A stretch of DNA of 64,000 bases from Iris pallida (GCA_029216955.1 JANAVB010044017.1:7629580-7693579), one strand, 5' to 3'; positions 11,553 to 24,569 are shown, numbered from the stretch's first letter. Notes: a model not told the origin generated them from the sequence alone. Made by a program: numbers and translations.

Positions 11553-11573
11553 TGGTGGCCCATGCAGGTCTCG
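11553..11573 (+). other. Primer binding site of element B, tRNA-Ile(AAU) type
   Basis: Nine bases after the LTR comes TGGTGGCCCATGCAGGTCTCG. From memory it is complementary to the last 21 nt of plant tRNA-Ile(AAU), whose gene ends GACCTGCATGGGCCA(CCA). The TGG start pairs with the CCA tail. The usual plant Ty3/gypsy site TGGTATCAGAGC is absent here. Confidence 0.75.
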
Positions 11574-12845
11574 TTTTGAGATTTTGTTGGGTATCACATG
11601 ATTATTGATCTCAGTCCACTACTCCTTGGTATTTCCACTTGTTACACTTGTCCTTCGCTTCCTTGAACCTGTGAACTGGTCCTCATCTCTACTTGGACCT
11701 ATCTTGCTTGGCCATGTCTTATTCGTGTTATCTACCTCTGATCCTTGTTTGATAGATATGATCCTATAGTTGGTCATGTCGATCACCTTATTTGATGAGA
11801 TGTTATCTCCATCATTGGGTTACATGATTATTTATCTTGGGTTCTGTACTCTCTACCGGCGGTTCGCCTTGTTTGATTTTCTGTTATCCATTTCGTGCGT
11901 TGACTTCGTGTTGACTTAGTATCCTTATTGCCTTCTTCGAGCGTTGGCTTGATCGCTGCAGCATGAAGATTTCATCAGGACTCTGAGATTGGATATTTTG
12001 ATATTTATTGAGCATCCAGTGGATTTTCTTGTATCATTTCAGCTCCTTTAATTCTGGACAGTTCCACAATCATGATTATTTCTTTCAGATTATATTTTGA
12101 TTATAGATGTATTTTCTATATATCATGTTTTGATATGGATTTTGGTTTTGATGCATTTCCTAGGAATTTATCCGGGTTGTTGAATGTGTTTTTGGATGGA
12201 TATTACGATTTGACATGGATTATGAGTTATTATTTTGTAGAATTATCATGTTATATTGGTTAGATATTTTATGATTTTAGTGACTTGGACATTTGAGTTG
12301 TAGATTTGATTTATTTTGGGTATTTGTCAAGAGTAACTGGATGACCCTAGTATACCTTGACGGCGTGGTAACGAAAGTTGCAGCCGCTCGATTATAGTAT
12401 CATGATGAATCTTTTGCAGCCATTCCGGATGGCGTGGCAGGAAATGACCATGGCCCACATTTTTTGGATATTAGGAAACTACGGTCATCGGTTCGAGACA
12501 GATATCCTGTGTTTTACGATTTTATGCGAATTCTTATGCAGTTGGGATTTTACGTTTTTGGACATTGTTTTCGATATTTTGTACTTGTTTTGATCTATGG
12601 GGCTATTTCGTGCATCCGAGATTTTTTGATTTTCGAGATTCTTTCGATGTTTTGGATTTACCTTGCAAGTTGATTTATTTAGCTAGACCTTGTTCTCCTT
12701 GATGTTTTCATATTGAGATTTTGTGCATTTCTTGTTATATTACTTGATTTCTGTAAGGTGGGTAGAGTTTTCATGGCAGATATATATGTACTAGTTTTGA
12801 AAACCCTACTTTTATAATTTTGAAATTTCGAGGACAAAATTTTTG

Positions 12846-12859
12846 TAAGGTGGGTAGGA
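12846..12859 (+). other. Polypurine tract of element B
   Basis: The purine-rich run gtaaggtgggtagga ends at the first base of the 3' LTR (12860). It follows a tttcgaggacaaaattttt motif shared with elements A and D. It should prime plus-strand synthesis. Confidence 0.8.
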
Positions 12860-15800
12860 TGTAATGTTCCTATTTTGAAATACGTATATGACCGTATTAT
12901 TGTATTACGAGGATTTTAAAATTTGGTATTGTTAAAATTTTATTATTAAATTATTGGAGGTGAATTTTTCCTATTATTATTAATGTTATTATTAATTTTC
13001 TTGTTCCAATTATACCCTCCCAAAATATCTAACCTAACTCCCTCTATCCTCCCTCACATTTTCCACTCTCACACTCTTCCTCTCTCCTTCCTCTCTGTCG
13101 GCAGGAGAACACCCCCCCCAATTCCTTTCTCTCTCTCTCAGCTCATCATCCCTCTCCCTCAACTCTCTCTCTCCCCTTCTCTCGAGCTCCCCTCACTCCC
13201 CCCTCTCGGCCTCCTCCCATGGTTGCGGTCGCCCACCACTGTAGCCGCCGCCACTACTTCAGCCACCACCGCCATGGCGACCAACCCCATCGTCGTCGTC
13301 GCCTCCCTCGCCACCATCGCCTCCGTCTCCAGCCCTCACCACCGCCGCTATCACCCTCCAGCACCGCCACCGCCACTGCCATCAGTCACCCCCACCACCA
13401 CTACTTCCCTCCACCACCATCTCCATGGCCGGTCACCGCCACCCCCTCGCCGTGGCTGCTCCCTTCGGCCGCCAGCACCACCGTCATTATCTCCGCCACC
13501 ACTTCCTGCCGCCACCATCATCATCGTCGCCATCTCCATCCTCCCTCCGTCGCCGCGAGCCCCCTGCCGCCGCCGTCGACCCCAGCTCCGACGCCGGTAA
13601 GCCTCTCCTCCGGCCTCCCCTCTCATTCTGTCTTCTCCTCCGCCCGGAGCTGTCGCGACCTGGCCGAGCTCCGAGCTCCTCCGCCCCTCTCTGTGTACTC
13701 CTCCGTCTCTCCCCCTTTTCCTTTCCTGGCGACCATCATCGCCGTCGAGCCTCGCTGGCCGCGCCAGCCTCGAGTGGCGGGTCGTCCTTGGGCCCCGCGC
13801 TACTCGAGCAGTGTACAGCTTTGGGAGTCGCGCTCTCCTCGGGCCGCGCGCACGCTTGACTTGCGTGTTCCCTCATTTCTCGTGCTTCTCGGGATGTGTG
13901 CCTCGATTTGTGTGCTGTCATATTTTCCGTGCACCTCGATCCACGCGCTGCCTTGGGCAGCGGGATGCCTCGAGCCCCGCGCTGCCTCGGGCAACATGCT
14001 ACCTCGGTTGGTGCGTTGTCTCGATCCTCGTGTCTCGACCTTTGTGCCTTCCTCGTGACCCGTGCCGTATCGATTTACGTGCTCCTTGGACCTTGGTTTG
14101 TCTCGATTTACGTGCACGTTTATGTTTCTCGTTCGTCTCGATATTCGAATCATCTCGATTCTCGTGCGTGTCTCGATTTGCGTGCCCGTATCGGTCCGCG
14201 TGCCTCAATTTTCGTGCCAGATTCCTGCACTGCTTGCGGGACCCGTACGGTATAGCCTCGTACCATTCTAAGTGATTTTGTCATTATTTTATTATTTAAT
14301 TCTAATGATTGTTTATTGTGTGTTCTGAGGATCTCGATTGGCGTGCTAGCTTGGATTGCGACTGCCGAAGACTTGCTTACCTAGTCGAGCCCTCTAGGCA
14401 AGTATCCCTTGCTCATCGACGGCTCTTGCCCTCTCTCCTGAATTTTATTTCATTTAATTAATTTGTACTTGTAAATTTTATAACCATGATTAGTGTAGCC
14501 TAGTAGTAGATCTGCCATGATGATAACTTAGGATAGCTTGGTCCGATACCAGGATAGACCGTATCGGACAACTCGGATGGGTCATCCACACCTCCGAGGA
14601 CACGAGCACGACTCACATGTATGGATTGTCCCTGTATGCCCCGTGTCCGACTCGCGGTCGGGTAACGGCTTGGCGAACTATTCTTGTGGCTGTGATTGCG
14701 CTTGGGTTAGAATTACGAGCAGGTGCTGTGATGCGCCCTGCGAGGCGGTTATTTTATTATTATGCATGTTGGCTTGGCGTCCAGTACGCATTGTAGCGCT
14801 GCTGGAGGCCGGGACTTAGTGGTCTCGGGTTCGATTGATTTTCCAGTACGCATCGTAGTGCTGCTGGAGGCCAAGACTTAGTGTTCTCGGCTATCGACTT
14901 GTTCCCAGTACGCATCATAGTGCTGCTGGTAGCTGAGACTTAGTGTTCTCAGCCTGCGATTCTGCGATTCTGCGGCGGGTTACGCCGAGTGGTTTTAGCC
15001 CCAATTCGCTGGGAGCTCCTGTCCAGAATACAGAGGAGACTCTGCCGGATTCTTCCAAAATTCTCGATCGGGAATTTGGTTCGAAGGACTGGGCAGAACC
15101 ATTCCTTTGGTTTGCTGGACTGGGCTCGTGCCTATTCACCTTGGTATAGTATACTTGATCCGCTTGCTTGCTAGGTAGACTCCAGACTAGATTAGTCGTC
15201 TAGCTCCTGACCTGTCTTATCAGTCGGATAGCGTAAGGAGAGCGGTTCCACTCGGAAGACGGTCTGCAACCCTGGTCCTTGTTTGGTTTAAGGGTTATGA
15301 ATTTGCTCCAGAGCGATCCATGTAATCCTTGCCACTTCCGGCGGCATTTATTACCGGACTCTTGTCCCCCGACCCTTCATCTTAGGGGTTGTCCTAGTCT
15401 GTCAGATAGAGCTGACAGCTGTCCTATGTATTGGGAGTTGTGACTTGTGGATATGACTGAGGATTGAGTATTATGGAGAGTACGATCTTGGGATATTGAA
15501 TTGGTGGATCTATGTGGATTCTTGGGTTTTGGTGATTTTCGAATATTTCGTGGAACGAGGAGAATATCGAGGGTATTATTATATGATTTTTACTTGACTT
15601 CCCAAACGTCCAAAACCTGGTACCTTTGTGTATTCCGGTAGTTGGGGAAAACCTGGTTTGATTGTTATGTCTTGGTAGTTAGAGGGGCTCGTTTTCTAGT
15701 GGCTTGTGATCATTGACTTGGAGGATTCTTGTGAGCCAGAGGGCCTAGCATTGCTTATAGTGATTAGCTTGGATATTTGGTTATTGACCTCCCTGACATG

Positions 15801-17310
15801 ATATTGATTTCCATCGTAGCTAGGAGACTCCTGATAGTTTGATAAGGTGGATGGATCGACTTGATGATTTGAGCTGTAGGTTCCCATGTGTACTTGAGAG
15901 ACTATTATGGTAGAGATTCTGATCTTGTACCCGACTTGATATCCATGTCACGATTTGGGCATGTGACTTCTTGTGACTGATAGGTTTGACCTTGTTCCTG
16001 GTATTACACGATGACCTAGACCTGTCTTGATTCTTGATAGTGGCCCGTAGAGGTGCACTCCTGACTAGCACTTTGGACTTGACAGTGAACCTGGCATGTA
16101 TACTCTTGATTCTTGATAGTGGCCCGTGGTGGCGCACTCCTGACTAGTACTCTTGACATGACATGTTTACTCTTGACCGCTGTTGCGACAGCCAGTCCTG
16201 ACTTGCTAGGTATGACCTTGTCTTGATACCGTGGTTGATTTTCCTGATTGTGCTTGTACATACTACCTGTCTCGTCTTGCATCATGTCTAGGACATGGAT
16301 TCCTGGTTACCACGGTCAGGAATTCATAATGAATCTGACTAGGTTAACAACTAGATTGATCAAGTAGCTCATATAGATCAAGGTATTCCGGCTACAGGCA
16401 ATCCTGTTATCTGGGCGCTCATGGGATTTGTAGCCTGCCGTCGAGTAGGGCACATTTCCAGCACATTGTCATGTGTTGCACCCCTCCAGCTAGCTATTAG
16501 GGTACATTTGTCTCCCGGGCGATGTACCCACTATATATTATATATTCGTCCTGGATAACCTGGATAGTCTGCAGGGCTTGTGGCTATAGGAATACCTCAA
16601 CTGCATCTTGTTAGTAATTAGGCCAGTGATAACCCTAGTTAGTTAATAATAGCAAGCCGTAGGCAATGTGTGGCCGCTTGTCCTTCTGTGTTGATTGGCT
16701 TGTTGCCTGCTAGCCAGCTGATATTGATTTCCAGCTGGCAGTGCAGGTGTTAGTGGATGCTAGGAAGATTGTGATTGTATTAGCTTCACTATACTTGTGG
16801 ATTGTTATCGTGCGTTGGTACCGCACGATCTCTTACCTTTATTTACTATTTTTAGATGTTATTCTGGTCATATTTTATCATGCTGGTTTTCTTCGCCCGT
16901 CCTTGAGCCTTCCTTTCTGGTACTTGCTGCGGTTGGCCTGACCAACCCTGGATTATTCCCAAATTGTCTGAGACCGACCCGGTGGATCTTCTAGACTTGA
17001 CTTGGAGGGTGTGCTTCAGTTCCCGACCATGCTAGGAACTGTGGGAAGGTATACTTGTCTACATTATTATTCTGTATTGTAGATTCCTGATTTTCATATG
17101 AGTATTCCCTGCTTTCCATATGATTATCTCTCTTGATGTTGATTCATTGTGATTTGCCTGTGGATATGAGATCGGATTTAGGCCATAGATTGATTGCATG
17201 CTAGGATACCCAACTAGACTGGACAGCCGTCATCACCGTATAGCGTATTCGTACCTTATACGGTGTAGCTGGCCGTGTACGTCCCCGTATTCTGGAACTG
17301 GGGCGTTACA
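12860..17310 (+). repeat. 3' LTR of element B
   Basis: A 4451-bp copy of 7101-11543 with the same terminal sequences. Differences are mostly transitions, with a few small indels in the C-rich block. No coding region beyond the low-complexity frames also seen in the other copy. Confidence 0.93.
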
Positions 17311-18677
17311 GCATCCTTCCGGGTCAACCGTATCAACGGCTCTGCAACCCGGGAGAAATCCTGTACAAATCTCCTATAGTATCCTGCCAGCCCTAGGAAA
17401 CTCCTGATCTCTGCCACTGAAGTCGGCGCTGTCCAAGCCTCAACTGCTACAATCTTCTTGGGGTCAACTGAGATACCATCTCCAGTCACTACATGCCCCA
17501 AGAAGTCCACCCGGTCCAAAAAAAACTCACACTTGGAGAGTTTTCCATAAAGCTGCTCCCTCCTGAGAGTCTCTAACACTATCCGCAGATGCTCTTCGTC
17601 CTCCACTTCAGTCTTGGAATATACCAAAATGTCATCAATGAACACCACCACGAACTTGTCCAAGTACTGGTGGAACACCTTGTTCATTAGATTCATAAAC
17701 ACTGCTGGTGCATTGGTTAGCCCAAACGACATAACCAAAAACTCAAACTGCCCGTACCGCATCCTGAAAGCGGTCTTGGGAATATCCTCCCCCTTCACCT
17801 TCACCTGGTGATAACCCGACCTCAAATCAATCTTGGAGAACACCCGAGCTCCGCTCAACTGATCAAACAGATCATCGATCCGCGGCAGTGGGTATCTGTT
17901 CTTGATTGTCAGGTTGTTAAGTTCCCTGTAGTCGATACACATATGTACCGACCCATCCTTCTTGGGTACGAAGAGTACCGGTGCACCCCAAGGTGAAGAA
18001 CTAGATCGGATGAAGCCCTTGTCCTGCAGCTCATCCACCTGCTTCTTCAGCTCCACTAACTCGCTGTTGTTCACTCGATAGACATGCTGGGAGATCGGTT
18101 CCGCGCCGGGAACCAAGTCTATCGAGAACTCTACATCTCTGTCCGGTGGAAGCCCTGGCAACTCCTCTGGGAATACGTCCATAAACTCTGCGATCAAGGG
18201 ATACGGAGCCACCTGCTCCTCAACTGAAGCTCCACAGAAGACTCCGTCGTCCTGGTCTGTCTGCCGCTGGGTGTACTCAAACTCTGGCTCTCTTGGCGCC
18301 CCGAACAAAACTCTACCCCCACGGCAATCAATGCGGGCGTGGTGTCTACTCAGCCAGTCCATACCTAATACTATATCGTAGTTCGGTAATGGCATGACAA
18401 GTAAACTCACTCCCAACTCTCGGCCTCCCAATATAATACCCCGCCCTCTACAAACATCACTCACGAGGATGACCCCACCCCCGGTCGTGATCTTGCAGGT
18501 CCTAGGCAAGGGTTCAGAAACCAAACTGTGTCTAATAGCATACGATACTAACACAAAGCTGTGGGAAGACCCGGAATCAAAGAGTGCAAATGCTGGAAGG
18601 GAATCTAGGAGAACCGAACCTGCTATCAGCTCTCCGATGGCCTCGGCATCCTCAGCCGCCATGGCGAAAGCTCGCCC
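17311..18677 (-). pseudogene. Element A protease and reverse transcriptase
   Basis: The aspartic protease lies at the start (about 18662-18330), with the active-site DSGSSHSFV. It cleaves the polyprotein. Reverse transcriptase follows, with [36 protein letters not shown] and the catalytic FIDDILVYS, where two adjacent Asp bind metal. The frame is open for about 468 codons and continues in phase into RNase H on the far side of element B. It is the same minus-strand frame as gag, so gag and pol form one polyprotein frame. This block alone is intact; the gene is broken by the nested insertion and by stops on both sides. Confidence 0.92.
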
Positions 18678-20015
18678 CTACTGTCCACCTCGTGCCTGCT
18701 GCTGGTGCTGCTGGAACCTCTGCTGCTGGGTCTGCAGGGCTGGTCCCCTCTGCTGGCCTGCTGGAGCCTTGGCTGCCCCAGCCCCTCCTGGTATCGGACG
18801 CATCGACGCAACTGGACACTCTCGCATCTGATAGTCTGCTGATCCACACATCAAGCATCTACCGAGTCTCTTCCTGCACTCGTCCCACTTGTGCCCAGGC
18901 TTCTTGTAGAAAGTACAACTAACAGCCTGCTGCCTGGGTGCCTGCTGCCCTCTCTGCTGCTGGTGCTGCACCTGCTGAAAAGGTGCACGGCCCTAATGCT
19001 GGTGCTGCTGAACTGGCCTCTGCTGCTGAAAGTGTTGCTGGAAGTGAGGCCTCTTGGCCTGCCCCTGACTGCTACTGCCGCTCTGGAAGTCGCGACCCCT
19101 CTTCAGCTTCAGCCCTAGGTCGTCTTCCGCTGCCATGGCCCCAGAAAATATCTCAGCATAAGTGGCGTTCCGGTCGCTCTTAGTCAGCGACCGAATCTCT
19201 CTAATCAGACCTCGGCGAAACTTCCTCGCCTTCGTCTTCTAAGTACAATCATCTATGAACCGGGCCAATCTGCAGAACTCCCCGGCATACTCAGCTTCCG
19301 TCTGGTTTCCCTGAACCAGAGCCTCGAACTGTGCCTCGATACCTCCCAAGGCAACATCAGGAAAGAACTGCTCCTTGAACTGGGCCCAAGTCTGGCCCTC
19401 AATTCCCACCCTGGGATCTGTCTGATACCACGCACGGGCTAAGTCCTGTATCTGACTGCCCGCCGCCTCGATCTGGAGTCGATCTGGTATCTCCGCCAGT
19501 CGGAAGACCTCCTCAATATGCTCTATCCAGTCGTCTTCAACATGGATGTCCTCTGTGCCAAAGAACTCCCGAGGATGCATCTTCTGGAAGTCCTGAATGT
19601 CCTTCTCCCTCCGACGGGGCTGCTGCTGGGTCCCTTGAGCTGTGATCATCTCGACTGTAGTGCGAACCAACTGGTGTGCCTCGTCGATCCCCTGTCTGAA
19701 ATCTGCAGTCTGCCTCGTCTGCTGCTGCTGGTGGGACTCAAGAATCCTCTCCACGAAGAAGAAGAGATGTGCAGCATCTACCATCCCCGCAGGCGGAGGT
19801 TGCTGCGGTGGAAGGATCTCAGGAATCACAACTGGCCTCCTGACTGCTGGAGGTGCTCCTCCAAAAGTGGCAGAAACACCGACTCCTGAGGGCTGCAGTG
19901 GCCCTGTGGCACTGGGAGCTGGCTGCTGGACACGAGAGGTGGCAGACCCCTCTCCAGGCTCTCCCGTCACGGGGCGATGCGATCGCGTTTCAACCATCCT
20001 GGAGACACAGATCAA
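18678..20015 (-). pseudogene. Element A gag (single frame with three TAG codons)
   Basis: Gag forms the particle shell and binds RNA. The start is near 20015 (MICVSRM, or a Met seven codons later). A Pro/Gln-rich N-terminus is followed by the retrotransposon gag domain (about 19560-19250, with DDWIEHIEEVF, ARAWYQTD and FKEQFFPDVALGG). A Gln-rich region and CCHC-type knuckles lie at 18850-18930. Both knuckles are damaged: CTFYKKPGHKWDEC lacks one Cys and CLMCGSADYQMREC has Tyr for His. Three in-frame stops are all TAG: 19239-19241, 18993-18995 and 18678-18680. No frameshift is seen. Confidence 0.88.
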
Positions 20016-20215
20016 ACAAGAAGCAATTACTGAGAATGAATCGAAATATCAAAGGAGGACAGTTTAAAATTTCTAAGGAAGACAATAAACAGCAAAATAG
20101 ATATACGGAATCTGATAAGGAGTTTTCCTAGTGTGATTGAGTACCTTGAAAAATATACTAATTCCTACTGCAGGATGCAGTGATATTCTAGTTCGAATAC
20201 CACTACACTTCCAAC

Positions 20216-20236
20216 CTAGACCTGCATGGGCCACCA
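20216..20236 (-). other. Primer binding site of element A, tRNA-Ile(AAU) type
   Basis: In element sense the site reads TGGTGGCCCATGCAGGTCTAG, nine bases after the 5' LTR end. It differs by one base from the element B site. The pairing tRNA, from memory of plant tRNA-Ile(AAU), would prime minus-strand synthesis. Confidence 0.7.
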
Positions 20237-20245
20237 CTAAAAATG

Positions 20246-23200
20246 TGTCACGACCCGCACCCTAGAGTAAGGGCACGAGACGTGGGTACGTCCAGCCTAC
20301 GCCGCAGTGTCGGCGGTAGAACGCTGTCCTAGGTCACAACATCTAACAGTTATAGGTGATAAACAGTTACACTCCCCGAATGGGGGTGACATAACAGAAT
20401 ATATCTCAATCACAGCTAAGTTAGAACATGAATAAGATAGAATGATAAAAGATGATAATATCCAGGAAAGAAACATCTCAGAGGTACAAACCAGAATTCT
20501 AAGTGTCTATAAATAAATACGTGTCCAAATCTCTGAAATCCAAATACAGTAATCCAAGTAAAGTAAAGACAGTCCTAGTCTAAGGGAGTATCATCTACTG
20601 CTAGTGGATCCTGCTGCTGGTCCAAGTCCAGGCACTCGTCTAGTGTAGCACCGTAGTAGGTAGGGCAGAACGCCTCAGCCTCGTCCTCTGTAATATTTCA
20701 ACAGGTCCAGTCAGGACAGGAGCGAGCACAGTACATCTCAACAAATCATAGCAGGTCAGGATATATAATCATGCTAGAGAGTAAGATACAAGAAACTGAA
20801 GAATAACATGGTAAACAGGAAAGACAGTAAATAAATAGCTACAGTATATAGAGAACTAACAGTGTCTAGTGATTCAGAGCACAAGATGGTTATGTAAATG
20901 GCACAATGTTATACACGAGTAATCTACAGAGGTTGTCCACAAGTAATCTACTGGATTGAATACATAACCACTTCTACTCCCCCGCCCCAATCAATATACA
21001 AGGATCTGGCTAAGTTATGTTATTGTACACGAAGGTCATGTGAATACATGATTATACACGATTTCACACGTTTCGTACACGAATGTCACAAATACAAGGA
21101 GTACACGATGTTCACGATAAAGTTCACGAACACGAAATACCCGATGTATCCGCTAAGGGGATAACATAGCCCAACAAGATCCATATAGTACTAATCCGTG
21201 TTTCCAACGTGTCAGCATCATGTAAAGTAATCTAAAGCAGGAAATATACTCCTAATACAGGATATGAAATGATCAGAGAATGTACTCGCCTGTAACCGGT
21301 GAATCTGAGAGAATATATACTGTCCGAGGAGTGGTGCTGTCTCCTATAGAACAGGACAAGTCACTATAAGTCTATAATGATAATAAGATGCAAATCAATG
21401 CATTCTACATGAATCTAGGTCAATCTAGACCAAAGTCAACTCTTGGTCAACTCTGGTCAACCCTAGAAGTCAAACTAGGTCAACCAAGTCAAACCTAAGT
21501 CAAACTAGTCTAATCTAGGTCTAGCAAGTTATTCTAGGTTCACTAAGGCTAAACAGTCTATCTAGATTCCAACTAGGCATACCATGCCTAATCATACCAT
21601 AAACACATGACATGACTATACCTAATAGTCTATTAAGAAAACACCTATCCTATAGTCACTATACCATTCTCACCCATATCATATCAAATAATATCCCATG
21701 TTTATATATACATTACATTATGACATATGGCACCCCATACTCTATAACATAACATATCACATAATATCATATATATAAATACATTTTCACACATCATATA
21801 TATATAACTAATATGTATAGTACAACACTATAAAGGAAACTTGGATACTCATATATCACAAGGCATATATCTATGTATACATAGGAAGGGAGTGAGGGGA
21901 GAAAAGCACATGAGTATTAGGTGTGTGGGTGTGTCATAGACTTAGGCATGTGTGTGTGAGATATCACAAGAGTGTGTGATGAGAGAGGCATAGACAAGTA
22001 CAAACAGTGTTTCACATGTGTGTGAGTCTAGAGTGCATTGTGTGTAATGTTCAAGGTGAAACTGGAAAGTAAACAGGGAATGTAATCCTGAAAACAGTGA
22101 GCAACTGTGGGTGTGTGTGTGTTAGATTAGAAACATATGTGTAATCAGAAATTAAGAAGCAGTGAGCAATCCCAAACCAGTTCCAGTTAAACCAATGAAT
22201 CTCAGTTTCAATACAAACTCAGTTTTATATATAAGGAGGAATCTCAGGTTTGATATTGAACAACATACATAGATGAGAAGAAAGGAAAACTAGTTAGGTT
22301 CTAACAGTGAATTCCAGTTCAGATAACAGTTCAATGTAACACATGAATCACACATTATCAATCCATTTCTCAGGTAAACAGTTAACAACAGTTCAAATAT
22401 AGGAAGATTGGAAATCTCAGGTTTAGGAAGAGTGAATCATTCAATAAATCAGCTAATGACAGTTCATAAGAGGAAGACTGGCATCTCAGGTTCTTGCATA
22501 TATCATGAATCAAAATCAGTTTAAGGATGAAAGAGGAAACTCATAAATAGGAACTGGTATCTCAAGTTATCAGGTTATAAAGCCAATTTGAAAGAAATGA
22601 ACCATCAGTTTAAGAAGAGGTAAATGGAAACAATGTAAAGGTAAATTCAGGTTTTTAATTCTCAGTTTAAGAAGAAATGAATCATTCAAAACTCAGGTTT
22701 TCACATATATCAAACCACCCATTATCAAACCCCTTCCCAATAGTTAAACACCAAGTATCAAATGGGAAGGAAATCTGGAAATATCAGTTATCAACTTCTC
22801 AGGTTATCATACTGAACACAAGCCCAGGTCAACAAATTCGAAAATGAATCCAATAGCCAAAAACTCATACTCACAACTAGAAGCCTATAATCGAAAGTAA
22901 AAGCTTAGCTAACAAGAAATATAACATGTGGGAATCATCATCAGTTGAAAAGCAATATAACAACAGGGTAATAAATGGGTTTTGAATTTCTGGAACAAAG
23001 TATCAGAGATGTATCAGTACTAACAAAAAAACCTATGTTCGAATCCATATTCCTTATCCAAAAACCTAAGTTAATCATGTAACTGAAATAACAGAGATTA
23101 TATAACATACCTAGGATCTATCTAATAAATAAAAACACAATTTAAAACTATTTAAATCAATTTAATCATAGAACACCACACTGTACACTGATATACACAG

Positions 23201-24347
23201 TGCACTACACGTGCACAGGCCATAACGTGTCCGACACGACACGGGAGTTCCTGAAACTCTAGGGATCTCGTGTCAGTCATGGATACGACAAACGTGTCAA
23301 GTTTCGAGGGTTGAAACGTCGTGTGCACAGAGTAGTGCCACCCGAACAGCAGGACAAGCTCCTTACCCGCGCGCGTGGGTGCACGACCGCGTGTCACGCG
23401 CTCGTGTCGACTCAACCTGACACGAAAACGTGCTCAGTGTCCAAGAAATACATAAGCGAGGTGAAAATGGATTTTCCTATTCAAATACAATTCACAAAAT
23501 CGAACGAAATACCCTTTGAGGTATTTCGTCGAACACTTACCTATACACGTGGATACGTGTCCGATACGGACACGAAATGGGTCCAAATTCTAGGGTTAGC
23601 CTATCCTACTATTAGGTTAGGGTTAGGGCATCCTAGAAATGAATTTTAACAGAATTTAAATACAATAGAAAGGATTATACCTATAGGTGAACAATGGGTT
23701 AAAATCTCCAAATGGGAAGAGTTCTACAAGCTACCAAACTCCCTCAAATTGTGTTCTTCCAGAAAATACTCATCAACAATAGCAAGAATACTAATATTAG
23801 GTCCTATTGCAATTTGTTTGGAGGAATTTGGAGTAACAATGGATTTTTTAAGAATTTACAAAGATGGGGACTCACCTCTTCCAAATGGCAAGGATTTTCT
23901 AAAGAGGCAAGCCCTAATTTCAAGGGGATATAAATAGGGGGGAGAATAGACTATGGCTGGCCAGATTTTTAGGGTTAGGATTTGGTTCAAAGGGTGTGGG
24001 CCTATGGGCCATTAAGCCTTTAAGTCATAAAATGACTTGTGATTTCACAAGCCATTCCTTAATCAATCTAGCTCCTAATTTTCCCAAACTAATCCAATGA
24101 GTTAAACCCTCACTAACTTAAGTCAATCTAGGTTTTCATATCCTAATCACTTAGCCATGACCTAGGTTAGCCACTAGGTTAGTCTCCAAGGTCAACATAT
24201 GTCAAAGTCCACTAGAACACCAAAATCAATTATACTAAAGTCACTTAAAAATCATATTAATTATAAATAATAATAATAATTCCAAATTAAATTCTAAAAT
24301 TTTGAAAATGACCAAAATACCCTCAAGCTAGAAAAGTGGTAGTGACA
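20246..24347 (-). repeat. 5' LTR of element A
   Basis: A 4102-bp direct repeat of 817-4916. It carries the copy of the promoter that would drive the element (TATA-like box near 23926-23933), the W-box array (about 21417-21505) and the GCGAGTACATT block (21272-21294). The CpG-rich acgtg block lies at about 23190-23590. No genes. Confidence 0.93.
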
Positions 24348-24352
24348 AGATA

Positions 24353-24569
24353 AGATATTATCAAGGAAGGACAATTAAATTCGAATCATAATTACAAAAG
24401 AGGTGAAATGGTAATCAAAATATTGGAGTTTCCTAATTATGATTGAGTATATTCTAATATAGCCTATAACCTGTATCCTAATAGCAGGCTCGTAATAGCA
24501 CTTTAAGTCTAAGCACCACTACAAAATTGTATTATTGTAACCCTGACATGCATGGCCACCATAAAAATG
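24353..24569 (-). other. Leader and primer site of element E
   Basis: A 217-bp 5' leader that aligns loosely with A's leader at 20016-20245. Next to the LTR is a decayed primer site (about 24544-24562). In element sense it reads TGGTGGCCATGCATGTC, which differs from the Ile-type site by a missing C and a substitution. Bases 24348-24352 are the second agata duplication of element A. Confidence 0.7.

Larger units (their letters stand above)
11544..12859 (+). other. Internal region of element B, non-coding
   Basis: About 1.3 kb between the LTRs, T-rich on the element strand, with no open frame above background and no recognisable gag or pol remnant. It begins with the primer site and ends with the gaggacaaaattttt motif and polypurine tract. 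A second tract-like copy (gtaaggtgggtagag) lies at 12752-12766, about 95 bp before the true one. Confidence 0.8.
7101..17310 (+). mobile_element. Element B: LARD-like non-autonomous LTR element
   Basis: An intact 10.2 kb element with two 4.45 kb LTRs but only about 1.3 kb of internal DNA and no gag or pol. It keeps the parts needed in cis: TG...CA ends, a primer site (11553-11573), a polypurine tract (12846-12859) and a TSD. This matches large retrotransposon derivatives, which depend on proteins of another element. Its primer site and 3' terminal LTR sequence resemble those of A, so an A-type chromovirus is a candidate helper. A spot check of the LTR pair (about 360 bp) shows roughly 2% difference. 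Confidence 0.92.
817..24347 (-). mobile_element. Element A: complete Tekay/Del-like chromovirus, carrying nested element B
   Basis: A complete Ty3/gypsy LTR retrotransposon on the minus strand. It has two LTRs of about 4.1 kb with TG...CA ends, a tRNA-type primer site at 20216-20236, gag and protease/RT at 17311-20015, RNase H, integrase and chromodomain at 4996-7100, and a polypurine tract beside the 3' LTR. Removing element B (7101-17310) and one 5-bp duplication rejoins pol in frame, because the 10215 inserted bases are a multiple of three. The order PR-RT-RH-INT-chromodomain, the FIDD catalytic box and the long LTRs place it with Tekay/Del chromoviruses. The coding region has at least six in-frame stops and one frameshift. 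A spot check of the LTR pair shows about 2-4% difference. Confidence 0.93.
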
